Assembly: GCA_022496185.1 (NCBI GenBank)
Contig: WTXG01000110.1
Coordinates: 58,833 to 122,832 of the forward strand
Direction: 5' to 3'
DNA: 64,000 nt
Source of the DNA: Multifurca ochricompacta
Taxonomy: Eukaryota > Basidiomycota > Agaricomycetes > Russulales > Russulaceae
Part shown: piece by piece, positions 1-11,330 of the stretch
How the letters are laid out: each line of letters opens with the position of its first letter
How positions within the stretch are numbered: the first letter of the stretch is position 1
Made by a program: the position numbers and the translations under genes
Notes under the pieces: generated by a model
Databases searched by the model: none
The model's input: the letters and a program-made list of their open reading frames with translations, nothing else
Told to the model about the DNA's origin: nothing

Positions 1-438
1 TTTTGTTGCACTTGCTTGTTACCAATGTTCGGATGGTCCAAAGGCCGGGAGTTGGGTTTAGAGATAAGATAAGATAAGATTTGAGCTCTACTCTCGGACG
101 ACGGTGAGTTATCGGAGATTGCCGGAATAAATTAACCCCAGCTCACCACTGACAACTAGCCTTAACATTAAAACTCCGACCTTATTTCAGTCCAACAACT
201 CCAACTCAACCAAAACAAAAACCAAAAACCAAAACCCAAAAAGAAATAATATTAATAAATATTCATGACGCGCGTCCACTTGTTGTATATCAGCAGCCTT
301 AGCCTTGACCTTGACTGTTCATCACTCTTTATTACAATCATCCACCATCTCTCTCTTTCCCTTCTTCCCCCTCTCTGTTCGTTCTAATCATTCTTTCCCC
401 CTTCCTAAACTTTCACTTTTAAACCTCCCCTACCGCAT
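1..438 (+). promoter_or_regulatory. Upstream region of PRE7
   Basis: No coding sequence is recognisable. The stretch holds a short GATAA-type tandem (about 64-80) and a strongly pyrimidine-rich tract (about 345-415) ending about 25 bases before the start codon. CT-rich tracts of this kind are common just upstream of basidiomycete genes, so this is the probable core promoter and 5' leader. I see no proteasome PACE box (GGTGGCAAA). Confidence 0.4.
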
Positions 439-1612
439 ATGCCAGACATGTCCGCTATTGTAAATCCCCAACAAAGACAATTCAACCCGTATGCCGAAAA
501 TGGTGGAACCATTCTCGCCATCGCAGGTGCAGACTTTACTGTCATCGCTGGCGACACCCGCCAAAGCGAGGGTTACAGCATTCAGACTCGTTACGCACCC
601 AAGGTTTTCCATTTGTTTGTCTAATTCTTCTAATAATTTCCCAATCTCGGGCTCGGGATACTATATCTACCTTCCGCTGACGCGTCCCGTTAGGACCGAC
701 CGTGCCGTGCTCGCTGTGAATGGTTTTGCCGCGGACGGCAACATGTTCGTGAAGAAAGTCAAGCAAAGACTCGAGGTGCACTTAACGTTATCCCACCTCT
801 TCTTTGGTTCAACTGATCGCCTCCATTTTCATTTATCAAGTGGTACCGACATGCTCACGCAAAGGATATGCCCTTGCGCGCTATCGCGCGTCTAATCCAA
901 ACGATGCTTTACGCCCAGCGCTTCTTCCCTTACTATGTTTACAACATACTTGGTGGGATTGAGGAAGACGGTAAGTCTGATCCTTTTTTTTAGACCCCTT
1001 TGTCTTTGCCAAGTGAGGCACTCATCCCGCTATTGATACACAGGTACTGGCGCTGTTTACTCTTTTGATCCCGTAGGATCATACGAACGTGAGGCATGTC
1101 GTGCTGCTGGAGCTGCACAGTCCCTAGTACAACCCTTCCTCGACAATCAGGTGAGCTTTACAACCAAACGGAATCCCCTTTACCGCTCGGTCCACCTCCC
1201 TCACCCGGCCCACTGTCTCTCCGATCTCTCCCCGACTTTTCACCGGCCCCGGGCCCCTCGTTAACTCCGGCTTTCTTAATTAGATCTACTTCAAGAACCA
1301 GACACCTGCGCAGGGCTCATCACATCCGGCACACCTACCATTACCAGACGTTCTCTCTATCGTGATCGACTCATTCACCAGCGCAACGGAGCGTCATATC
1401 GAGGTGCGCTTCCATTTCTCCATCCCCGTTTATGGCCGTATCGATGATGACCTATATTCCAGGTAGGTGATGGTCTGGAGATGTACATCGTTTTGGCAAA
1501 AGGACGGACCCTACCTGACGCGGTAACAACTTTACGGCCGCAGGAACTTCCTTCTTCCGCAGGTGATGGTGAGAGGGTATTTGTACTGAAACGAGATTTG
1601 AAGAAAGACTAG
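439..1612 (+). CDS. PRE7: 20S proteasome subunit beta type-1 (beta-6, Pre7-like)
   Basis: This encodes a structural beta subunit of the 20S core particle, the protein-degrading chamber of the cytosol and nucleus. Six exons join in frame (439-614, 694-775, 841-970, 1044-1150, 1284-1403, 1463-1612) to give about 254 residues, the usual length for the family. Diagnostic stretches are [20 protein letters not shown] near the N terminus, then [34 protein letters not shown] and the C-terminal LKRDLKKD. A processed catalytic Thr is not expected, since beta-6 is an inactive subunit that retains its propeptide-less N terminus. All five introns are GT..AG and 65-133 nt long. The next ATG (codon 4) is an alternative start. 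ROT1 follows on the same strand after about 515 bases. Nothing looks broken. Confidence 0.95.
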
Positions 1613-2127
1613 CCCTTTGTATAATACTTTATCCATCGGCTCGCAATGGGCCGTGCATCCTCATATCACCGTACTGCCTTGCTGTTAATGACTATTGTCA
1701 CTTGTCGCATGTATTTTTTTTTTTTTGTTTCGGCATTTTTGGCATCAATGTTGTGGAAATTTATGCAACAATGCAAGTGGTACAAGATGGCCAAGGCTGT
1801 GTGTGTGCGTGTGTGTGTGATCACTTGGTTGCCACGCCACCCCGCTCCCTACTTGGTGATTGTCACGACGAGTGACAAAATAGGAACAAACTCAAACATT
1901 CTCTCTCACTCTCTCCTTCTCTCCCTTTCCTCATACTCATACCGCCTTGGCACCCCCTCTCTCCCTATCATCCCCTTCCGGCTCCTCGCCCAGTGCGCTC
2001 ACGCCCCATCAAACGCTCAAGACCGTCCTTTCGTCTCCCTCGGTTTACGCCAATAGAGAAAACCCTTGTCAATTTAATACCCCCCTCCCCTCTCATTCCC
2101 TCCAGCCTCCTGCTTTTCAACCTTCCC

Positions 2128-3007
2128 ATGTTCCTCAGAACACTCGCTTTTCTCGTCATTGCGTCCGTCTCTGCTCTTGCGCAGATAACGTATGACTCTG
2201 CACATAATGCCACCCCTATTGGAGGAACATGGTGTTCAGGTTCTCAGAACGTTGTAACCGGTTCTGTGCGTATTGTGGCGCGTGATTAGCTCCGGGCCCT
2301 TCATTCATTGATTTTTCTTTTTGTTGGATTTGACTAGGGCTTTGCAAATCCTGCCAACCTTACCTTCGTCTACCCCAAGACAACTGGGATCTCTTTCTCG
2401 TTGTGTGTAGACTCGTTCATTCTTTATCGCCAAGCGTTCAACCCGTGTTTGACTTAACCCTTTGCAGTACAGAAACCGGATTCTATGAAGTTGCTCGATA
2501 CCGGATGTCTGGAAACGGTATGTATCCGCACTTATTCTCCCCCTGTGCTCACCCCTTATTCTTGTAGGTTCGTCACCACAATGTATCATTGCTGTCGTGA
2601 ACTGGGCCCATGGCACGTTTACCTATAATCTGAACGGATCTATAACCCTGTATCCATTTGGCGACGGATACCAACAAATTCAATCGCCCTGCGCTGCAAA
2701 ATCCAGTTTTATAGAGACTTACAACGACACGGAGCTTTACCAATCGTGGCAAATTTTCAGAGACCCAACCGACGGACCCAAGCTTCACTTATTCCAATTT
2801 GATGGAGCGCCCCTTCCGCCCATGTTCTATAATTCCGAAACGCCATCCATGCTTCCCACTCGCCCATTACGCAACGTTTCTTCCCCAAGCCCTTCCTCGA
2901 GTGTCTCAAAACGTGCCGTTCCCAATAGCGCACCACCAATTCAGCGATGGGAAGCCGCAGGCTTCATTGCTGTCGGCGCATTGCTTGGGGGTGCACTCCT
3001 CATATAG
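2128..3007 (+). CDS. ROT1: ER chaperone ROT1 (Rot1-like, membrane-anchored)
   Basis: Rot1 is an essential ER-membrane protein of yeasts that helps fold glycoproteins and supports beta-1,6-glucan and cell-wall synthesis. Exons 2128-2265, 2338-2402, 2468-2517 and 2568-3007 give about 230 residues. Family signatures are visible in order: a signal peptide (MFLRTLAFLVIASVSALAQ), the GTWCSGSQNVVTG block, SFTETGFYEVARYRMSG, CIIAVVNWAHGTF, a LxLYPFGDGYQQ-type region, LHLFQFDGAPLPPM and MLPTRPLRN. A single hydrophobic segment (AAGFIAVGALLGGALLI) forms the extreme C terminus, as in a tail-anchored luminal protein. Several N-x-S/T sites fit a glycoprotein. The start chosen is the ATG that begins the signal peptide; an upstream in-frame ATG at 1993 would hide it. 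A CT-rich promoter lies at about 1895-2110. Confidence 0.9.
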
Positions 3008-4740
3008 AGCTAGGTGCCGTGGCACAAGGTGGAGCCGCTGTGCAGGTTGGAGCGAAGCCGGGCAGATGCAGAGCAGACAAATTCGGACTTGGAGCAGACA
3101 CTCGTCAGAACCCTATAAACCCACACAGTACTTTTCTTTTCTTTTTACCCACCGCCTCCGATACCCAATCAGTTGGAGAAACACGTTCATTTGTTTCCCT
3201 ATCGTATGAACCTACTCTGAACCGGTGGCTCGGATTTGCAACGCTATGCCTTATTCACAGCAAGCATTTTTATTTTCTATAAGCTTTTTTCTTTATTTAC
3301 TACCTTTTTTTTTTTGCTGCATGCTTTGATTTGGTGTGCTATGATGTGAGATTCTGTGTGTTGTTTTGAGTAAATCTAAGTATTACTTTATATGGGGTTG
3401 GGGTGATGATAGATTAACCCCCTCGGCAAAACGTCGGAGAAATTGGAACACCTCGAGTCGCGGCGGTCGCGGTCACATTTATTCTACGATGATGATCATG
3501 AACACGAACAACAACTTGACACTGATCACGAAACCTAGGTCTGATTTCAAATCCAACTCTATATTGCTTCTTTCGAGTGAAGCGCAGGATGCACACAGGA
3601 TGCATGAAGTATGTGGCACTTTTTCATTTTATTTGGTATTTTGTGTCAATAACACGGATGTCAGTTAACGATTTTGCAAAAGTTGTCAGTTGTCAGACTA
3701 AGTTGTGCCTCACTTCTGTGCTCCCCCATGGTTCTGTCCAATTGATACTCTATTTGGTCCATAAGGTCGTGTCATATGGTATGGCTCGGCCATCTTTATC
3801 AAGAAAAAAAAAGAAAGAAAGAAAGAAAAAGGGGGGAGGTGAAGGTGGAAGGAACCGCTGCGATTGCCGGTCTCTTGGCTATTGTCTATGAAACGCGGGA
3901 TAACCTGTGCGTGCGATGATTCTTTCTCTATCCTTTGAGAATAAGAGGAGAATGTCCTCGGTGCAGTTAGTTACATTTGCTGATTCTTCGAACCATCACA
4001 CAGGACGGACATACCCGCGCACCTCCGTCAATGTCTCAAATGGATATAAAATTAAATTAAAATAAAATAAACTGGGGTAAGTCTAATACATCTATGGGTG
4101 TTGGGACTCTTCCACTTCCACAAGGTCATGCATGGTCTCTGATGGACGAAACAAGTCAGGCGACGGCGCCACTGGCCGTCAACGTTTCTCGAATCATATG
4201 GTCTCGAGCTCGTACCACTCGCCGGTACTGGCGATAGAACTTTCCGCGCGGAAGAATGTGCCATTATGGTCAAGTACCCCAATCCCACGAATCACACACT
4301 CAGATGGACGGGGAGGGTGGGCCTTGAGCTCCAGGCTCCGTTTACTGTCCCCTGCCTGAAAACAAAAAAAAAAACCTTGTTTTGGATTACGCAGTATGTG
4401 GGGTGCGGTCAACAAATGGAGTACCGTGCACGCCCCTCTTCCCCCTCCCTCTCTTCCTTCCCCTCCCCACCGCAACCTTGACCGCGGACTGGGGGAAGGC
4501 TGTGGAGCAAAATTAGAGCAAATTTTGCCTTTGTTTAAGGTCTGTTTGGTGTTTGATTGCGCATTGAATTTCCATATCAAAATACGTAAAGGTCACACAC
4601 AGCATGAAGGCCTGACGGAAACAAAAAAAGGAATGAACCCCGAGGGCAAAGGAAAAGAAAGCGATAATATATATATAATTATATACGTCTGGAATTATGG
4701 CGCACCGCTGCACCGGTTCCCGATCCAAGTTCAGGGGCTT
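3008..4740. other. Intergenic stretch without a recognisable gene
   Basis: Open frames here are short and show no family motif or splice-consistent continuation. There is an A/G simple repeat at about 3805-3840 (AAGAA units running into a G tract) and an AT-rich patch at 4040-4072. The first few hundred bases presumably hold the 3' UTR of ROT1. Confidence 0.5.
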
Positions 4741-5061
4741 TCAGTTAGGTAAAGTCTCCCCGGCCAGTCGCGCATTATGTCTGGACGATAACTTGAGTGT
4801 ATAGGATCCGAACGAAGGGGCTACGTGATCGAAAAGTCTGTTAGTCTGTCCTGTCGTAACAACCAATGACCCGTCAGAGTACTGATAGGTCGAACCATCT
4901 GCCAGTGACGCGCGTGGAGAGAAGAATACATCTGGGTATACATTATCGCATGCCCAGTCAAACCGAGAACAGGTGATACTCATCGTGTGAGGGAGCGCAT
5001 CCCCCCGTGATACGACGCAACTGCAGCAGGCTATAATGATGATCATCACCATGATCATCAC
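4741..5061 (-). CDS. Possible small secreted hypothetical protein (106 aa)
   Basis: I do not recognise this frame. It begins with a run of Met and Ile residues (MMIMVMIIIIACCSCVVS) that could be a signal peptide or membrane anchor, followed by about 85 residues of mixed composition with three further Cys and ordinary-looking protein sequence (for example YQYSDGSLVVTTGQTN). The N-terminal stretch is written in a GATCATCATCACC-like repeat, which argues for caution, since simple repeats produce such frames by chance. No intron is needed. No neighbour helps assign a role. It is listed as a weak candidate only. Confidence 0.25.
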   Translation of the reverse strand: MMIMVMIIIIACCSCVVSRGDALPHTMSITCSRFDWACDNVYPDVFFSPRASLADGSTYQYSDGSLVVTTGQTNRLFDHVAPSFGSYTLKLSSRHNARLAGETLPN

Positions 5062-6208
5062 GCTAGATTCTGAGCGTGCTTCGCTCGTAACGCTCTCTGT
5101 CCACGGGATCGTCTAGAGCCAAGAGCATACCCCCAACCCCGCAACCCCCCCCACCCCACTTTTTCTTTTTCTTTTTCTCCTCTTGACTACTTAAAAGGAA
5201 GGAGGAAAAGGAAAGGAAGAAGCGGTGGCTCGCTCGCTCGGCTCCGTGCCTATAAATGTGTGTGTGTGTGTGCGAGCGCTGGCGGCGATTTTTGTCCTAT
5301 CATTCTGGCGTGCACACATGATGCATGTGCATGCGCATACACTACTATACAGGACCGCAAACGGCTTCGGCGGAAAACAAAATCGAAATCGAGAAAGGAT
5401 GGATTGCGCCCCAACAGATTAGAGATTGGGAATTCCTCCATCCCCTTCAATACTTCTTTCGAGCCACCCCCCACTCCTTCCACCACCCCCACCACCGCTC
5501 ACTTCCCCACATTGAGCAAGAGCGGGTGGTAGCACTCACCTAGAACAGTGTCACCTGGCCGCCGCCGCCATATCAAAAAAGGCCTCCTGGTTATTCTTTT
5601 TTTTTTTTTGGTTTTTTTTTCGGCCCGCCGGGAGCGTCACGCGGGGTGACGCTATGGTATATGTTGCGTGGCAGTGATGCCTTCTTCTTGCTTGCTGTCT
5701 TCGTGCTTTTCTTTCGCGAATTTTATGCGCGTGATTCACCCTGACTGTTGGCCTTTCTCTCTCACTGTCCCCTCTTTTATCGTTCTTCCTTTGGGGAGCT
5801 CGCGAGTAAGTGGGTCGTGATTATTGTTGAAACCTTTTTTTAGATTTTTTTTTTTTTGTCCGGTTGTAAAGAACGCGAGCGCTTTGCTGGCACGCACGAG
5901 GCATAAATACTGGGATTTTAAAATTAAAATTTTATTTTGCGCCGCCGCCCGTTGCTGCTCATGAAGGTGGCGTATAGGTTTCATGCTTATTGCCGAGCAT
6001 GAGAGAGCGCGAGAAGGTATTCCTTGGAGGGGTTCCTGTGCTTCTCTATGTGTTCTCGTGAGCAGACTTGGCTGATTCGTACGCATACTGAGTGGTCCAC
6101 GTCACGAGTGATTCTCTCTTTTTCACCGGTTCTATGCTTGCCAGATAAGTAAATGTCAAGTTAGTTGAAACGTGATCATGCGGTGTTCTTCGGAGAGCGA
6201 GAGAGTAG

Positions 6209-6246
6209 CTTTCTCTTTCTCTTTCTCTTTCTCTTTCTCTTTCTCT
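6209..6246 (+). repeat. (CTTTCT)n microsatellite
   Basis: A run of about six CTTTCT/CTTTCTC units seen directly. It sits in a gene-free region with no evident function. Confidence 0.8.
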
Positions 6247-6775
6247 CCCATTCTTCTTGGCCCCAAAAAAAGTACGGATGTGGTCCGAAAGGTCAGATCA
6301 TTGTCATATGGTCCTTTGAACGTGGGTTGATCGTTGAATAGAAAAATGTCTATCGAAGAAGTTGAGCGGTCAGTTAACACTCGGGTCGCGCCTCCCGCCG
6401 ATCTGTTTTATTGAGTTGCTCCGGAGGGGGATGACCAGATGATTAAATGAAAATATAGTCAGGATAAATATCGCTTAAATTTAAACAAATTTTTTTCGCT
6501 TGTCGGGTGTCTGATTCATAATGTAAAGTTCTACCACTGAAGTTGTGTGTCTATGAATCTATGTATGAATATGAGTTGAGTTAAGTTGAGTTGAGTGTGT
6601 GTACAATTGTCACTGGATTGGGAAAGTGTTGTGGTTCATATTCGGATCGGAGCTTCTTCGCTTCGTCGTTCGTCCGTGTCCGCGGTCAGTGGATGGTCGG
6701 TCGGTCGGTCTGACTTGACCCTTGACCTGCTGAGGCACTCATCTCTCTGGCTCCGGTGATTTCTGAATCACTTCT

Positions 6776-6832
6776 TTCTACTTCAACTTCGACTTCTACT
6801 TCTACTTCGACTTCTACTTCGACTTCGACTTC
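6776..6832 (+). repeat. (CTTCKA)n imperfect microsatellite
   Basis: About nine hexamers alternating CTTCAA, CTTCGA, CTTCTA. If read as protein on this strand it would be Ser/Thr-rich, but the frame is short and closed, so I treat it as a simple repeat. Confidence 0.7.
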
Positions 6833-8692
6833 CTCTCCGCCGCGGCGGTCCACTCAGTATCATTTTTCTTCTCCAGTTGGGTTACCGACTTACGTATGCG
6901 TATAGAAAATAAATATGACTTGGCCTCCGCTCCGCTCTCTCTCCTTGTGGGAAACAAAAAAGGAAGTAAGTACGCGACGAGGATGTTTCTGATAGACCAA
7001 GCACCCCCTTATATGTCTCTGATATTTCAGTAGAAGTCTGGGAATACATTGGAATCAAAAATTGAACATTGAACGTCGATTTGATGGTTGAGGTATTCGT
7101 ATGGCCGGCTTAACCATCTTGCTGCTGAATGCTGACACCCAACTGGTGGGTATTTTTCTCGCTCTAATGGCGACTCTCACCCCACCTCAATGCCCCTGCA
7201 AAGACGGTCATTGCGAGATCTATGAATCATCAGCTCTCAATCTCAACCAAGTAAGAGTAAAAATAGCGAGGATTTGGCAAGATATGCACGGGCACTTGTA
7301 ACCAACTGCTTCCACTTCTGCGAGACCCAATGACTCTCTCTTGGGCACTTTCCCCCCTTCGCAGCAGTCAATCTAATAATCTATCAAAATTTCAACATGG
7401 GGGCTGAAGTTACAACTCCAATCACTCTCTTTCTTTCATATCCCCAAGCAAGCCTTATGGTGTCTTCCGGGCGAGCTCACGCGACCTCCCTACGACATCG
7501 ACATGGATACTTTATCTCACGCTACTGGTCATCAGATGGGTGATGGAAGTACCATCATGTCTTTGTTAGGGTCGCATGTCCTCGGGTTCTGCATGGAAAT
7601 ATCAGAGAGAACGTATGGAGCATTGGAGCTTGCGAGTTGTGATGTGATGTAATGTGCTCTGTCTTACTGTGCGAAGATGATGCGGTATCAATCCGCGGGA
7701 AGCGGTGGATCAACAGACACCGCCGAAGGGGGAGGCAAGTTAAGATATAGCTCTTCCTTCAAACTTGAGCATAGTCTTGTTCTGAACCTACGAGACACTG
7801 GTTTTTTTTGTCTTTTTCTGGGGGGAGGGGGGGGGAGGGGCCACGTCATGGATCTTTGACGTGGAACCATCAGAACTCATCGTGTTTGCATGCAGGTAAT
7901 GATGGGTGCAGGTGAAATACAAACACAGATACGCCTTTCTCTGAAGTGCGCTCGGTTTCGGTGCCTGGATGTAAGGAAGTGATTATCGAGCATAGAAAGG
8001 GTCGTTTAAGCTGCACCGAGTCCCTCCATCACGGGTCCGCAACCCGCACGCCATCATTTCGGGTTCGCCCTGTGCGCCCTAAAGGAGCCAGGATTGCCAT
8101 CAATTGATTGGCACGGCCTTGTGATGAGACGAGGCCACAAGTAAGGGGTCACGATCAAATAGTGACGGGGAAAGAGGGGTTGTTACGCTTTAAAGCAAGA
8201 CTGTACCAGGAGAAGGCTGATGTGTTCCGGGGCTTGTCCCTAGTTCTCACAGCTATGCGAAGTGCGGATGAGAACAGAAAGGGAAAGGGAAAGGGAAAAG
8301 AATTAGGTGGCTAAACGATTGGTGGACGGAGAGAACTGAGGACAATGTCAACTCCATTCCTTTCCTTACAACAAGTCAGTGTCAGAGGAGAGAAGAATCA
8401 GATGTGGTGTTGTGGGTTAGAATGTGGGGAAATAGACGAGAGAGGCGGGATGAGCCAAGGTAAGCAAGCTTGTAACCATGACGTGGCAGTCAAGACCCAA
8501 TTGTTGTTTCTTTTCTTTTTAAAGGCAATCAAAGATAAAGTTTTTCATTCAAGGAGGATTCAAATAAAATAGAGAACGAGAGTGAGTGAGTGCGTGTTGT
8601 CTGTGAAAGAGAACGAGAAAGAGAGAAAGTGAAAACGAGGTTTATAGGAACAGAGCAGAGCAGTTGACCTTCCTCCCCTCCTCCCCCTTTTC

Positions 8693-10971
8693 ATGGAAAA
8701 TCGGTTCATTCAAGACCACCACCATCAACACCCTTTCATGTACAAATCTCATTCTAACAACAACAATCGTTCTCATTCTGCTAACAAACCTCATCCTCCT
8801 ACTTCTCGCTCTCGTCGTCCTCCCATTCCCAGTCTATTCACTAGTACCGGGGATAGGGAGGACATCTTTAACCCTCATCCCATCCATTCTTCTCCTTCTC
8901 ACCCTCACCCTCACCCTCACCCGCTCGATCTTTCAGTAATCGACCAAAAAGTCTCTCAACAATTTCTTCTTGCTGATCGTTCAGTCTTATCCTCATCTTC
9001 TCCAGAAAATCCCACTTATGATGGCTTGCCCCCCTTGTCCCCTATCTTCCCCTCCCTTGACCAGGCCGGTATTTCCATGTCCCCAGCTGCCATGTTCCTG
9101 TCTGCATTCAGCCCCTCCGCCTCTTCCGCTCCTCTACCTGACGATGAGGGCGAAGAAGTTGAGGGTTACAAATTCGGCAGCATCATTGGCTATGGCGGTT
9201 TCTCTTCCATTCGACGTGCATTCTCCCCTTCTGGCGGAACTGTCGCCGTCAAAATCGTCCGTCGCTCCGACTTAGCTTCACAAGCTAACCCTACTCAAGC
9301 TCGTAACCGCTTGGAGAATGAGGGATCCATATGGAAAACCCTTTCTCACGAACACATCCTTCCCCTTTTTCACTTCGCACACACTTCTTATGCCGACTTC
9401 TTCTTCATGCTTCTTTGCCCTGCCGGTACTCTCTACGACATCCTCAAACGTGATGGTTGCCCTGCTCTACCCCGTGACGATGCCGGTATGATGTTCCGTC
9501 AGGTGGTTCGTGGTGTTCGCTATCTACATGAGCAAATGGCGCTTGTCCACGCCGACCTCAAACTCGAAAACGTCCTTGTCGATGAGATGGGTGTTTGCCG
9601 TATCACCGATTTTGGCATGACTCGTAGCTTCGGAGAAGACTCCGAGGTGGATCCGACCGAGCCACTACCCGTCCCACATACTCTCCGCGACCAGTGTGAA
9701 GCCCTAGACTCTAAGACTCTCCGAGGTACTCCTGTGCTCCGCGGCCATGGATCCCTCAAGGCTACTGGACGCCTCTCACTCTTGCATCATCATCATCGAC
9801 ATTCTCGTCCGCGTCGCCGCGAGTCCACCCCTTTACCTACGCAAGGCCAGGATCAGGCCCATGAGTTCCCGCCTGGATCACTTCCCTATGCAGCTCCCGA
9901 GTTACTCCGTACCCGGAATGCCGAGAACCCCTATCGCCCACATCCTTCTCAGGACATATGGGCACTTGGGGTCATGTTGTACGCATTATTTACTGGTGGT
10001 CTGCCGTTCGTTGACTCGTTCGAGCCTCGGTTGACGATGAAGATTCTGCATGGTTTGCCCCGTATCTAGCTTAAACTAGAGTTACGTTGCTAACCACCCT
10101 CCTCTTTCTAGGTGCCTTCGAGATGCCGAAAGATGTCGGTCGGGGTGCCGAGCTTGTCCTCCGTGGGTGTCTAGAAGCATCGGTATCTCAACGTTGGACC
10201 ATTGCGGCCGTTGATGATGTTAGTTGGTCCGTCGGTTGGGGCTCCGACACTGACCACTTGTCTTCCTCTTCCGGAACTGCAGAAAGTGAGCTCGAGAAAA
10301 TGGTACATGAGACACATGCCAGTGCCAAGAGTGCTGCCTCGTGTTCCAGGACACATCTGCCGTCGATCGTTCCAGTGCACGACGTCGCAAGCGAAGATGC
10401 AGTGCCAGAACTTGAATACGATGTCGAACCCGCGGACAGCTTGTTCGTGCGCTCCACCTCATCACGAAGTCGCAGCACAGGGAGGGGGCCTTTCTCACCA
10501 TTCACCAACACTTGGTCAGAAATGGAGATGCCCTCCTCTGTTGGCCCGCTTGAGCTCACGCTCCCCGGGACACCCGCGCAGCCGTCGCACGAACGCCCAC
10601 GCGGGCGCCACGCGGGAAAGGGCCGCGAGACTCAGAGGAGACCATCGTCAGGTCCTGCGCGCTCGCTTAGCCCAAACGTTGCTTCGGTATCTCCTACAGG
10701 TGCGCAGATATACGGAGGGCAGGGCTGGGGTGTGTCGGGTGTGCGACCTCCCCCTGCACTGGGGCTGGGGCTGAGCACTGCGCGTACAAAGCGTGCAGGC
10801 AGCCAGCCACCGGCCCATTCAGCGCCATGGGCAGTGCCCTCGAGAGCGCGGGCAAGCGTGGGTGTCTCGCCTGCATTATCTGTCGCACGCTCTACGCCCC
10901 ACGCCGATGGTGGGTTTGTCTTAAAATCTGGAGTGGCTAGCGCGCGTAGCCACAGTGTGGCTGGTCCTTGA
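8693..10971 (+). CDS. Serine/threonine protein kinase with long activation-loop insert
   Basis: Two exons (8693-10052, 10112-10971) give about 739 residues. Residues 1-155 are His/Asn/Ser/Pro-rich and probably disordered. The kinase domain starts near residue 158 (YKFGSIIGYGGFSS, glycine loop). Key residues follow: Lys in VAVKIV (about 187), catalytic loop HADLKLEN with Asp about 288 (non-RD: HAD instead of HRD), DFG at about 306, AAPELL at about 401, and DIWALGVMLYALFTGGLPF. The stretch between DFG and APE is about 95 residues, several times the usual length, and includes a His-rich run. The domain closes across the intron (ILHG|AFEMP, then LRGCLEASVSQRWT). The last 230 residues are Ser/Pro/Arg-rich and unfolded-looking. 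Overall it resembles fungal CAMK-like kinases, but I cannot place the subfamily. The short intron is GT..AG. Confidence 0.85.
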
Positions 10972-11330
10972 GAGAGCCCTGAATTCTTCATATACGATGA
11001 TGATCGTTCAATCATCACCATATCTAGTTTTATCTGTCCAACCATCTTCGCAAGTGCAAGCCTCCACTCATTACCTTCACCCCCTTTCTTGATTATGGAC
11101 TTCTAATGGCGGATTTCGTCGCACGTGTATGTGTCCCCTTCACCGTTGTCTCACGTATGTTTGGTGGATGGACTATGGTGGATTGAACCACTACTTTTCA
11201 GTTGTTCGTTGTACCCATTATTTGTGTAGATATATCATCATGTGTCGTACATACTCAGCAATTGAATGCAAGGACTAAATTAGCCGTCTAATTATGCCAC
11301 TGTATCGTGATTCGATCTTCTCTCTTTTTA

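Larger units (their letters stand above)
5062..8692. other. Gene-poor stretch with simple repeats
   Basis: No frame longer than about 115 codons and none with a recognisable motif. Homopolymer and pyrimidine tracts are frequent (5157-5180, 5595-5625, 5835-5860, 7800-7840). The final 200 bases before 8693 are AG- then CT-rich and probably form the kinase promoter and leader. Confidence 0.5.

Noticed and set aside
2305..2616. 103-codon minus-strand frame across ROT1
   Set aside because: Antisense to well-supported ROT1 exons and introns.
6156..6380. 74-codon minus-strand frame with Lys-Glu repeats
   Set aside because: Generated by the CTTTCT microsatellite.
10188..10774. Overlapping frames of 120-190 codons within the kinase C-terminal exon
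   Set aside because: High-GC shadow frames of a long coding exon whose frame is supported by the splice junction and the kinase domain ending.
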